NCBI RefSeq assembly: GCF_035510375.1
Contig: NZ_DATKHG010000003.1
DNA length: 64,000 nucleotides
Source: Paenibacillus_I sp035510375
GTDB taxonomy: Bacteria > Bacillota > Bacilli > Paenibacillales > Paenibacillaceae
Strand: one strand, 5' to 3'
Under the pieces are notes generated by a model. The model saw nothing but the letters and a program-made list of their open reading frames with translations, made no database searches and was not told the origin of the DNA. The translations under genes and the position numbers were made by a program. Of the stretch, positions 7,895 to 15,578 are shown piece after piece. The first letter of the stretch is position 1, and the number at the start of each line of letters is the position of its first letter.

Positions 7895-9586
7895 TTAGTT
7901 GAAAATTCGGCGAAAAACGGGCGCGAGCGAGCGGTCGAGCGACGCGCGCCAGGCCGGATGGTCCGTCGCCCAGCGGCCGCGCCACAGCAGGGTCCTCCAT
8001 TCTCCGAAGGGAAGCAGCGGAACAAGCGCCGCGGGCCTGTGCGGGAACATCCGCAGCCAATCGTCCCTTCCCTTGAACGCCGCAACCTTGTTGGCCGCCC
8101 AAACATACGGCAATCCCGCGCTTTCCCTTTGTTCGGCAATATCCCGCCAACCGGCCAAACGGGCTTGGGTCCACTTGGAAGGCTCGGGATCGGCGGCCAT
8201 CAGCAGCAGATCGCTTCCGGCAAGCCACGAGGCGGCAGCCGCGTGCATCCAGTGGGCGGACATATCGGCGATGACGATTGCCCGCTCCGCCGCTTGCCGG
8301 CCGCTCAGGCATTGTCCGAGTCCTTGCTTAACGGCGTCCGGCGTCAGCAGAACGCTGTCATTGCCGTCCGTTGCGGCGAGCGGCTTCTCTTCGGCAAGAG
8401 GATAGAGCGCCTGAATGAGCAAGTTGCGGTCGCGCCAGGCGGCAAATCGGCCGTCGAGCGGCTTGACGGGGGCCGGGCCTTTGCCCGCCTCGGACTGCCG
8501 GGCGAACGCCCGGTTTCCTCCGAGCAGAACGAACAGCTCCGGTTCAAGGAGCGGATGCTCCAGCAGCACGACCGGCGTCCCGGCGCGCTCCAGCAGTTTG
8601 GCCAGCGTAACGGACGCGAACGTGCCGCCCGCTCCCGGCGTGAATGAAGCGACCGCTATCACCGTCGCAGCTGCCGCGGGATTTCCCTGCCCGTTGGAAA
8701 TGCGGCCTTCCGGCGGCACCGGTTTTCCGCGCTTGTTCTCCCCGGCACCGGCCTCTATTGCCGCCAAGGCAAGCAGCCGTTCGGCTTCCCCGGCCTCAGC
8801 GGGCCTGCGGGCGGGATCCCGCTGCAGCATGGAAGCGACCGCTTGCTTAAGTCCCGGCGGAAGCGCCGCGGGCAATCCGGCGGCCGGGTGATCGGCGGCC
8901 GCTGCGGCGGACGCAGGTTCGCCGCCGCTTAACAGATACCGAAGCAGCGCCCCCAATGCGTAAATATCGCTTCGCGGGTCGCTTTGGCCGGCCTCTCCCG
9001 CTTGCTCGGGGGCCGCGAATCCGGGCGTGCCGAGCAGCTGCGTGTCGGAATCGGCCCCGGCTCTGACAAGCCTCGCGATCCCGAAATCGATCAGGCGCAC
9101 GAATCCGGTGCGATCGATCATCACGTTAGACGGCTTTAGGTCCCGGTGAACGACCGGCGGCGATTGCGCGTGCAAATAAGCGAGCGCGCCGCACAGCTGA
9201 ACGCCGATATCGATCACCTCCCGAACCGGGAGCCGTCTGCCGCGGCGCTCGAAATAATCGGACAGATTTTCCCCTTCGGCGAAATCGGTCACCAGCATGG
9301 CCGGCTGATCCGGAACGGCGGGAATATAATCGATCAATTGGGGCAGCCGCGGGTGGTTTAAACGCATCAGCATCGCCGCCTCGGCTTCGGCGGCATGAAG
9401 GTCACCGGGCCGCAGCCTCAGCAGCTTGAGCGCCCGAGGCTTGCCGCCGAGCTTGCGGTCGGCCGCCCAGTATACGCTGCCCATTCCCCCTTGTCCGAGA
9501 CGCCGGCCTATCTCATAGCGTCCTTCGATCAGCTGTCCCGGCACAAGGGCGTCGATCCGGTCCGGTTGCTTCTCATCTTCCGTCAT
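7895..9586 (-). CDS. Ser/Thr protein kinase fused to a MinD/CpaE-like domain
   Basis: A 563-residue protein. Residues about 25-270 are a Hanks-type kinase: glycine loop GQGGMGSVY, ATP-binding Lys in ALKLL, catalytic HRDLKPSNV, DFG in LIDFGIARL, and the APE loop as AAPEQ. No PASTA repeats or membrane helix follow, unlike PrkC. After a Pro/Gly-rich linker comes a second domain starting VIAVASFTPGAGGTFAS. This resembles the opening strand and P-loop of MinD/CpaE-type ATPases, but the Walker lysines are replaced (GAGGTFAS instead of GGVGKTT), so nucleotide hydrolysis is doubtful. Its later part is variable and rich in Ala and Trp. It appears to be a single-gene unit. The kinase call is firm, the second domain tentative. 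Confidence 0.85.
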   Translation of the reverse strand: MTEDEKQPDRIDALVPGQLIEGRYEIGRRLGQGGMGSVYWAADRKLGGKPRALKLLRLRPGDLHAAEAEAAMLMRLNHPRLPQLIDYIPAVPDQPAMLVTDFAEGENLSDYFERRGRRLPVREVIDIGVQLCGALAYLHAQSPPVVHRDLKPSNVMIDRTGFVRLIDFGIARLVRAGADSDTQLLGTPGFAAPEQAGEAGQSDPRSDIYALGALLRYLLSGGEPASAAAAADHPAAGLPAALPPGLKQAVASMLQRDPARRPAEAGEAERLLALAAIEAGAGENKRGKPVPPEGRISNGQGNPAAAATVIAVASFTPGAGGTFASVTLAKLLERAGTPVVLLEHPLLEPELFVLLGGNRAFARQSEAGKGPAPVKPLDGRFAAWRDRNLLIQALYPLAEEKPLAATDGNDSVLLTPDAVKQGLGQCLSGRQAAERAIVIADMSAHWMHAAAASWLAGSDLLLMAADPEPSKWTQARLAGWRDIAEQRESAGLPYVWAANKVAAFKGRDDWLRMFPHRPAALVPLLPFGEWRTLLWRGRWATDHPAWRASLDRSLAPVFRRIFN

Positions 9587-9639
9587 TCGTCGATCATTCC
9601 TTTCGGTCTTGCGTCGGCAGGCGGACGGCGGGACCCCGC

Positions 9640-9683
9640 AAACAAAAAATCCCGGTCCGGCGCCCTCGCGCGCCGAACCGGGA
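9640..9683 (-). terminator. Rho-independent terminator of the repair operon
   Basis: Strong GC stem (ATCCCGGTTCGGCG / CGCCGGACCGGGAT, one mismatch) followed on the minus strand by TTTTTTGTTTG. It lies just after the RlmM-like gene and closes that operon. Confidence 0.88.
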
Positions 9684-9705
9684 TGCTTTCCCGACCGTCT
9701 TCTGC

Positions 9706-10722
9706 CTATGCTCGTTTCGTCAAGTATAACGTAATTTCATCCCGATTGTGAAACAATTGTTTCGCCTTGCGCAGCTCGAACGCGCCCGCCAGCTTGTCCA
9801 CGACGTCGCGGATCGTCTGCAGCGGCTTGCGGTGCATCAGCTTCACGGTGATGACCGCCGTCGCGCCCGGCTGCAGCGCATCGCGAAGCTCCATGATCAG
9901 CTTGACCATGAGCATCGGACTCCAGCTCATGTCGCATACGAGCAGATCGAACGTCCCCCGCTCGAAACGGACGTCTCCCGCGTTCTTTTTCAGGTAGGTG
10001 AGCTTCGGATGGTCCGTCAATGACGGATGCAGCTCGGCCGGATCGACGGCGGTTACGGCCAGTCCCCGCTCGAGCAGCAGCGATGTCCAGCCTCCCGGGG
10101 CGGCGCCGACGTCGAGCGCTTCACGAAAAGCCGATAAACGCAGGCCGAATGTCCGTTCCGCTTCGAGCAGCTTGAATTTGGCGCGGGAAATTTGGCCTTC
10201 CTCCCGCTGGAACCGCACCGCGCCGCCGGGCCAATCGGAAAGCATCTCCCGCGGCGTCCCCCAGCCGACCAGCAGTTCCCCGGCAGCGGCATACACCGAC
10301 AAAATGACCTCCGGCTCCTGCATGGCGGGCTCGCCGCCGATCTCGGCCAGGACGGCGTCCAGCACCGCTTTCGTATCCGAGACGGAATAAGGGAACCGGG
10401 TGCCTTCCGAGCGGCGCACATGGACCGCCGTCCTTTTGCCGTCGAACGTGTAGCCCACGTAACGGATCGTATCGGAAAGGGCGCTCAGGTCATCCACGTT
10501 GCCCGCCACAGGCAGCGCGCGATCCGCCGGTTGAATGTGGCGAAGAAAAATCGGCTCCTTCCCGGAGATCGACTCCAGCACCTCGTGACGCTCCGACGGA
10601 ATATCCGCGGCAAACACTTCCCCGGCGGCCAACTGCTGAAAGGCGGCTTCCGGGAACATCCGCCTCAGCTCCTCCATCGCCAGGTTCGCGAACCCGCGGT
10701 TGGCCGTGCATACCCAGCGCAT
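9706..10722 (-). CDS. RlmM-like FtsJ-fold 2'-O-methyltransferase
   Basis: A 338-residue SAM-dependent methyltransferase. The N-terminal 150 residues (opening MRWVCTANRGF) resemble a THUMP-like RNA-binding region. The catalytic part has the SAM site ALDVGAAPGGWTS, where the PGGWT element is the RrmJ/FtsJ signature. The K-D-K-E tetrad of 2'-O-ribose methyltransferases is present: K in RAKFKL, D in VCDMSW, K in ITVKLM and E in RDEITLYL. The likely substrate is rRNA, as for RlmM. Its ATG at 10722 shares one base with the stop of the upstream ABC ATPase gene (TGATG), so translation is coupled; a longer ORF start at 10776 is less likely. It is the last gene before a strong terminator. Confidence 0.82.
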   Translation of the reverse strand: MRWVCTANRGFANLAMEELRRMFPEAAFQQLAAGEVFAADIPSERHEVLESISGKEPIFLRHIQPADRALPVAGNVDDLSALSDTIRYVGYTFDGKRTAVHVRRSEGTRFPYSVSDTKAVLDAVLAEIGGEPAMQEPEVILSVYAAAGELLVGWGTPREMLSDWPGGAVRFQREEGQISRAKFKLLEAERTFGLRLSAFREALDVGAAPGGWTSLLLERGLAVTAVDPAELHPSLTDHPKLTYLKKNAGDVRFERGTFDLLVCDMSWSPMLMVKLIMELRDALQPGATAVITVKLMHRKPLQTIRDVVDKLAGAFELRKAKQLFHNRDEITLYLTKRA

Positions 10723-11504
10723 CAGGAGCCCGCTCCCGTGGCCGCCACGCGAATCCAGGGACGCTCGTGCACCCAATCGACCTCAACCGGAAGCTCATAG
10801 GCGCCGCCCAGAATGCCGCCGGTCAACACGTCCCGCTTCGGACCGGCCGCCGCGATCCTGCCGTTATGAACCAGCGCGACGTGGGTGAACAGCGGCACAA
10901 TTTCCTCGATATGGTGCGTCACGTACAGAATCGTCATCCGGCCGCCGCCGAGACGGTTCAGCTCCGCAAGCAGCTTCTCCCGCTCATACAGGTCAAGGCC
11001 CGCGCACGGCTCGTCCATAATAAGCAGCTCCGGCTCCGCCATCAGCGCCCGGGCCAAGAGAACTTTTTTCCGCTCGCCCTGCGACAGGACGCCGAACGGC
11101 TGGTCGGCAAGCCCGCCGAGTCCCATATTGGCCAGCATACCGCGCGCCTTCGCGATTACGGCCGGATCAATCGCCTGATAGAACCGGAGAAACGCGTATT
11201 CGCCGGTTGCGACGATCTCCCACACCGGATCGGCGAGCGTCAGCTTTTCCACCATCGATTGGCTGATATAGCCGATTTTTTTGCGCACCTCGCGCACGTC
11301 GACTCTTCCGTACCGGTGGCCAAGCACGTCGACCGTGCCGGAAGTCGGAAACTGGTAGCCGGTAATCATTTCGAGCAGCGTCGTTTTGCCCGAGCCGTTC
11401 CGTCCCAGAATGACCCAATGCTCGCCTTGGCGGATATGCAGATCGATCCCCTGCAAAATATCGCGATCGTCCCGCCGCCAGGTAATGCCGTTTAATGCGA
11501 TCAC
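10722..11504 (-). CDS. ABC transporter ATP-binding protein, YlmA-like
   Basis: A 260-residue ABC ATPase with Walker A GRNGSGKTT, a Q-loop in IGYISQS, signature LSQGERKK, Walker B LLIMDEPCAGLD and the switch histidine in VTHHIEE. No permease gene is adjacent. It resembles orphan ATPases of the YlmA type, whose partner is unknown. It sits between the receiver-like gene (53 nt upstream) and the RNA methyltransferase (1-nt overlap), inside a nucleic-acid maintenance operon. A role other than transport is therefore possible, though unproven. Confidence 0.85.
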   Translation of the reverse strand: MIALNGITWRRDDRDILQGIDLHIRQGEHWVILGRNGSGKTTLLEMITGYQFPTSGTVDVLGHRYGRVDVREVRKKIGYISQSMVEKLTLADPVWEIVATGEYAFLRFYQAIDPAVIAKARGMLANMGLGGLADQPFGVLSQGERKKVLLARALMAEPELLIMDEPCAGLDLYEREKLLAELNRLGGGRMTILYVTHHIEEIVPLFTHVALVHNGRIAAAGPKRDVLTGGILGGAYELPVEVDWVHERPWIRVAATGAGS

Positions 11505-11557
11505 TATGAACCCCCCAGACCTGTGCGATGAATGAGCTTTCAGTCCTCCGCCTCTCG

Positions 11558-11899
11558 TCAGCCTTGATCAGCCTCGGCCAGGTCACGCAGCAGCGTATCC
11601 GGCATCGGGCCGTTGTACAGCTGCACATCGGCAGGCGCGTGCGCCATAAGAAGCGCATACATTTGCTGCCGTCCGGCCGGGCTCGATGTATGCAAATAAA
11701 TGCGGCGGGGAAACCGGTTCGCCGCCACGATATGCCGGACCGCCTCGATGCCTGCCGGCTGGCCCCAGCCGAGATCGTAGTCCAGCGACAGCACATCGAT
11801 TTCCTCCGAATCGACCAGCAGCTTGCATTCCTCCACCGTCGAAGCGAGGACGAAGCCGCGGGGACAAGGCCGGTAATCGTCCAAATAAACGTGAATCAT
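11558..11899 (-). CDS. Small cyclic-phosphate-processing receiver-type protein
   Basis: A 113-residue soluble protein with a receiver-like fold: LDDYRPCPRGF at the N-terminus and LSLDYDLGWG where a response regulator would hold its phospho-accepting Asp. A YLHTSSPAG segment follows, and there is no output domain. It fits the family annotated as 'cyclic-phosphate processing receiver domain', proposed from comparative genomics to act on cyclic phosphate ends or nucleotides. Its ATG overlaps the stop of the DNase IV gene by 4 nt. Assignment is from motif memory and moderately sure; the activity is inference. Confidence 0.65.
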   Translation of the reverse strand: MIHVYLDDYRPCPRGFVLASTVEECKLLVDSEEIDVLSLDYDLGWGQPAGIEAVRHIVAANRFPRRIYLHTSSPAGRQQMYALLMAHAPADVQLYNGPMPDTLLRDLAEADQG

Positions 11900-12747
11900 C
11901 GGTTTCCCTCCTTATCGGCATCGGCCCATTCGGCCAACAGCCGAATTTGCTCCGCGTGCGAAGCGTTCGCCGTCTCCGGCGTCTCCAGCACCAGCGGCAC
12001 GGCGCGGATTTCGGGAACGGAAAGCAGCCAGCGGAATCCGGCCTCGCCGATCTCCCCCTGCCCGACCGCGGCGTGCCGGTCACGTTTCAAGCCGCTGGCG
12101 TAAACGGAATCGTTGGCGTGGACGGCGGTCAATGCGTCGAAATAACCGAGCGACCTCGCTTTGGCGGCCCATTCCTCGCCGTTCGGGCCGTTCCAGACGC
12201 CGCTTGCGAACAGATGGCACGTATCGAGGCAAAACCCGATTTTATCCGGGTGGCGGCTGAGTGAACGGATATTGACGAGCTCCTCGAACGAGGTGCCCAT
12301 AAACGCGTGATCGCCCGCCTGATTCTCGATCAGCAGCTTCGCCGCCCCTTCCCATTGCGACAGGACACGGTCCAGACACTGTATGATGTTCCGGTATCCT
12401 TGCAGCACGTCGCGGCCTTTGTAAATGCCGAAGTGCACGACGACGCCCAGCGATCCGCACGCATCGGCGATATCCAGATCGTTCTGCAGCGAAGCGGCGG
12501 TTCTTTCTCTTTGCGCCTCGTCCTCCGCGGCAAGATTGACCGGATAAGGCGAGTGCGCAATCGAAGCCAGGTCGTGCTCGCGGCAATAATCGGCGCAGCG
12601 CAGCGCATCCCGGCGGTCGAACGCTTTGACGCCGAGCGACCTCGGGTTTTTCGGAAAATATTGATAAGCGCCGCCGCCGAGCGACCGCGCATGCGCCGCC
12701 GCTTCGCGAAACCCCCGGCGGATGCTGACATGGCTGCCGATCCGCAC
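11896..12747 (-). CDS. nfo: Deoxyribonuclease IV (AP endonuclease family 2)
   Basis: A 283-residue endonuclease IV that cuts DNA 5' of abasic sites in base excision repair. The TIM-barrel zinc ligands are visible: IGSHVS near the start, VVHFG, LLIENQAG, FCLDTCHLFASG, and AVHANDS followed later by an H in the RDRHAAVGQGEIG segment. The usual opening of the family, M-R-I-G-S-H, matches a GTG at 12747. A second GTG at 12756 overlaps the glycosylase stop and sits only one base after GGAGG, so it is less likely. The gene follows the Fpg/Nei-type glycosylase with its start next to that gene's stop, so the two successive steps of abasic-site repair are coupled. Confidence 0.9.
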   Translation of the reverse strand: MRIGSHVSIRRGFREAAAHARSLGGGAYQYFPKNPRSLGVKAFDRRDALRCADYCREHDLASIAHSPYPVNLAAEDEAQRERTAASLQNDLDIADACGSLGVVVHFGIYKGRDVLQGYRNIIQCLDRVLSQWEGAAKLLIENQAGDHAFMGTSFEELVNIRSLSRHPDKIGFCLDTCHLFASGVWNGPNGEEWAAKARSLGYFDALTAVHANDSVYASGLKRDRHAAVGQGEIGEAGFRWLLSVPEIRAVPLVLETPETANASHAEQIRLLAEWADADKEGNR

Positions 12748-12752
12748 CGGCC

Positions 12753-13568
12753 TCACTCCTCCCGCTGGCAATTCGGGCAATAAAAGATTTTGCGCGACGA
12801 AAGCTCTTCCTTGACGATCGGAGCGCCGCAGCGCAGGCAAGGCTCGCCGCCGCGATCGTAAACGAGGCAGTGCTCGTTGTAGCCGCCCGTCAACGTATCG
12901 CCTTCCACGAGAGGCATTTCCATATAACCGCCGAGCGCGGTTGCGCGGTTCAGCACCGTATGCATCGCGTCGTACAGCTTACGCCACGTTTCGTCGCTGA
13001 TGGACGGGACAGAGGCCGTCGGCCGTACGCCGGCCTGGAACGCGATTTCATCCGCGTAGCAGTTTCCGATGCCGGCAATCACCGCCTGATCGACGAACGA
13101 CGGCTTAAGCTTGCCGCGCTTCCCTGCGAATCTTGCGCGGAACGACTCCGCGGTAAGCCGCTTGTCGAAGGGCTCAGGTCCGAGCTTGGCAAGCCGGGCG
13201 ATCGTTTCCTTGGCGCTGAGCAGATGCAAATAGCCGAGCCGCAGTCCCATAAAGTACAGATTTCCATGCGCAAAACGGATCGTGACCTGCACGCTCCGGT
13301 CCGGCGCCTCTTCATCGGTGCCGAACGCGAGCAAGCCGCCCAGCATCAGATGCAGCAGCAGCCTTTTCCCGTTATCCAAATGAAAAATCAGATGCTTGCC
13401 CCGGTGCTCGACGAACCATACCGTCTGTCCGGTTAATTCGGCCTCGAAACGGGCGGCCGGCACGTTGATCGATTTCTCTCTCGTCACTTCTGCGCCCGTT
13501 ATCCGTGCGCCCGCGATTCGCTCGGCCAGCAAACCGCGGTAATTCTCCATTTCCGGCCATTCCGGCAT
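12753..13568 (-). CDS. Fpg/Nei-family DNA glycosylase
   Basis: A 271-residue bifunctional glycosylase/AP lyase for oxidised bases. The N-terminal Pro-Glu catalytic pair is present as MPEWPEME, where classical MutM has MPELPEVE. The basic loop HRGKHL holds the conserved lysine, the helix-two-turn-helix is in IAGIGNCYADEI, and the C-terminal zinc finger is C-x2-C...C-x2-C (CLRCG and CPNCQ). The W at position 4 and M at 7 mark a paralogue subgroup distinct from the MutM that usually neighbours polA. It is the first gene of the operon with nfo. Which lesion it prefers cannot be read from the sequence. Confidence 0.88.
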   Translation of the reverse strand: MPEWPEMENYRGLLAERIAGARITGAEVTREKSINVPAARFEAELTGQTVWFVEHRGKHLIFHLDNGKRLLLHLMLGGLLAFGTDEEAPDRSVQVTIRFAHGNLYFMGLRLGYLHLLSAKETIARLAKLGPEPFDKRLTAESFRARFAGKRGKLKPSFVDQAVIAGIGNCYADEIAFQAGVRPTASVPSISDETWRKLYDAMHTVLNRATALGGYMEMPLVEGDTLTGGYNEHCLVYDRGGEPCLRCGAPIVKEELSSRKIFYCPNCQREE

Positions 13569-13659
13569 GGGATCAACCTCTTTTCGCCTAAGCTGTCCAT
13601 TCTATTTTCTAGCATGACCCGGGGCGCCGCCGTCCATTAACACAAGGGCCCGCCTATAT

Positions 13660-14457
13660 CTATCCGCCGGCGCCGCTCAATTCGGCCATTAAGGCGTGCA
13701 GGTCGCGGTGCGTGCGGTCGGGGGTGACGCCGGCGGCCGAGCGAAGCGTCTCGTAATTGGCGTCGTTCGTCAAGCCGGTCAGAACGAGCACCGTTTCGCA
13801 GCCGGCGCAGGCGCCGGCCGCGATGTCGGTCGCCAGATTGTCGCCGACCACGAGCGTCTCCGAGGCGCTGCGACCGAGCCGCTTGAGCGCAAAATCCATC
13901 AGAATGGCGGACGGCTTGCCGATGACGGTCGGCTCCGCGCCCGATGCGGCGCGCAGCATGGCTCCGATCGAGCCGGCTCCCGGTATGAGGCCGTGGTCGG
14001 AAGGAAGCAGCAAATCCGGATTCGTTATGACGAACCGGGCCCCCTCCAGTATCTGGCTCACCGCCCGCGCCGCCCGCGCGTAGGTGAACTGCCTGTCTAT
14101 GCCTTGCAGCACGAAGTCCGCGTGCTCTTCAACCTCCCGCAAGCCGGCCCCCCTCACCGCTTCCAGCAAGCCCGCCTCGCCGATCACGAAAACGCGGGCG
14201 TCCGGCTTGGATTCGGCGATATAAGCGGCGGCAGCCTGCGCGCTGGTGCACACCTCCCCGGGCTCGGCCGGGATGCCCATTCCCTCGAGCCGGGCGGCGA
14301 CCGCTTCCGGCGTGGCCGAGGAGTTGTTCGTCACGAACAAATACGGCCTTCCGAGCCGGCGAAGAAGCGCAATCAATCGATCGGCTCCGTCGATCATCCG
14401 GTCGCCGTGATACAGGGTTCCGTCCAGATCGATCAGAAGCCCTTTCGGTACAGTCAT
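13660..14457 (-). CDS. HAD-IIA phosphatase, NagD/YutF-like
   Basis: A 265-residue HAD-superfamily phosphatase of class IIA. Motif I is DLDGTLYHG (nucleophile and acid Asp), motif II VTNNSS, motif III the lysine in IGKPSAI, and motif IV GDNLATDI. A C2-type cap sits between motifs II and III. The closest well-known relatives are NagD and YutF, which hydrolyse sugar or nucleotide phosphates; the physiological substrate is unknown. It is preceded on the same strand, 32 nt away, by the Gfo/Idh/MocA gene, so it may be the last gene of the mrfA-mrfB-oxidoreductase transcript. Confidence 0.85.
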   Translation of the reverse strand: MTVPKGLLIDLDGTLYHGDRMIDGADRLIALLRRLGRPYLFVTNNSSATPEAVAARLEGMGIPAEPGEVCTSAQAAAAYIAESKPDARVFVIGEAGLLEAVRGAGLREVEEHADFVLQGIDRQFTYARAARAVSQILEGARFVITNPDLLLPSDHGLIPGAGSIGAMLRAASGAEPTVIGKPSAILMDFALKRLGRSASETLVVGDNLATDIAAGACAGCETVLVLTGLTNDANYETLRSAAGVTPDRTHRDLHALMAELSGAGG

Positions 14458-14489
14458 GGGAAGCTTCCTTCCTCTTTCGTCCGTATCGT

Positions 14490-15578
14490 TTACGCCAATT
14501 TATCCTTACCCAGTATTCGATCAATCCAGTATTCCGTCTTCAGGCCGTCTTCCAGGGAAGGAGCCAGCGAAGGGTACCTGTCTTCATCCGCAAGCCTGAG
14601 CAAAAAATGATGGAGCGCGCCGAAATGGGAGTCTACCGCGAAGCCCATCGTCGTCTTCTCATCCGGCAGCAGCGCAAGGGATGCAGGCGCCGGCACCGCC
14701 GGCACGCTGCCCGCAAGCACATGCACCGCCGGCACGGCTTGCCGTTCCAGGTCGCAAACGATGCTGCCTTTGGAGCCGACAATTCGGATCTCGAACGCGT
14801 CCGCGCCGAAGGCGATGCGCGACACCTCCAGCATGCCCTTCACCCCGGATTCGGTCGTATAGCCGATGCACGCCCAATCGTCGACGTCGGTCTCCGTCCA
14901 CCCTTGTCCGGCGGCGTCCTTCCGTCTCTTCACATATGTATTCGTCTGACCGCCGGCCGCCGCGAGCTCGCCGAACCAATGCCGGATCAGATCGAGCACA
15001 TGCACGCCGAGATCGCTGATTGCGCCGCCTCCGGACATGCCGCTTTCCAGCCGCCAGCTGACCGGGCGTTCCGGATTCAAATAACCGGACCGGCGGTACG
15101 AAATGTTGCACTGCAGCGGATCGCCGACGGTACCGGACTCGAGCAAGCCCTTAATTCGCATAACGGCCGGATGATAACGAAACGTGAAGGCCAGCTGCGT
15201 AATAAGCCGGGGATGCTCCGCGGCGTTCGAGACAAGCGCTTGCGAGCGTTCATAGGTGTCCGACAGCGGCTTCTCGCAGTAAACGGCCGCTCCCGCCGAC
15301 ACCGCGGCGGCCACATCCTCCGGATGTCTTGCGTTCGGCGTGCATACGTCGAAGGCGTCGATGCCGCCCGCGGCTGCGGCTTCCTCAGGCGAGGCGACAA
15401 CGGAGCGGAAGCCGATCGCTGCCGCCTGCTCCGCATGCTTGTCCGGCGACCGTGTGACGAGCGTATCCAGTACCGGCACGACGGGCAGCCGTTTGATGAC
15501 CGGCATCGCCCGCAGGGCCGTCATATGGGTTTTGGCTATGTTTCCGAAGCCGATAACGGCGAAACGGACTGTTTTCAT
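14490..15578 (-). CDS. Gfo/Idh/MocA-family NAD(P)-dependent oxidoreductase
   Basis: A 362-residue oxidoreductase. An N-terminal Rossmann fold has the dinucleotide motif GFGNIAKTH. The diagnostic EKPLSDTY lysine motif comes at about residue 115. The C-terminal alpha/beta domain has the usual GGGAISDLGVHVLDL histidine region. The family oxidises sugars and related polyols; the substrate here is unknown. The start ATG at 15578 overlaps the stop of the mrfB-like gene by 4 nt (ATGA), so a longer ORF extending to 16067 is rejected. Coupling to a DNA-repair pair is unexpected and may reflect only operon packing. Confidence 0.87.
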   Translation of the reverse strand: MKTVRFAVIGFGNIAKTHMTALRAMPVIKRLPVVPVLDTLVTRSPDKHAEQAAAIGFRSVVASPEEAAAAGGIDAFDVCTPNARHPEDVAAAVSAGAAVYCEKPLSDTYERSQALVSNAAEHPRLITQLAFTFRYHPAVMRIKGLLESGTVGDPLQCNISYRRSGYLNPERPVSWRLESGMSGGGAISDLGVHVLDLIRHWFGELAAAGGQTNTYVKRRKDAAGQGWTETDVDDWACIGYTTESGVKGMLEVSRIAFGADAFEIRIVGSKGSIVCDLERQAVPAVHVLAGSVPAVPAPASLALLPDEKTTMGFAVDSHFGALHHFLLRLADEDRYPSLAPSLEDGLKTEYWIDRILGKDKLA

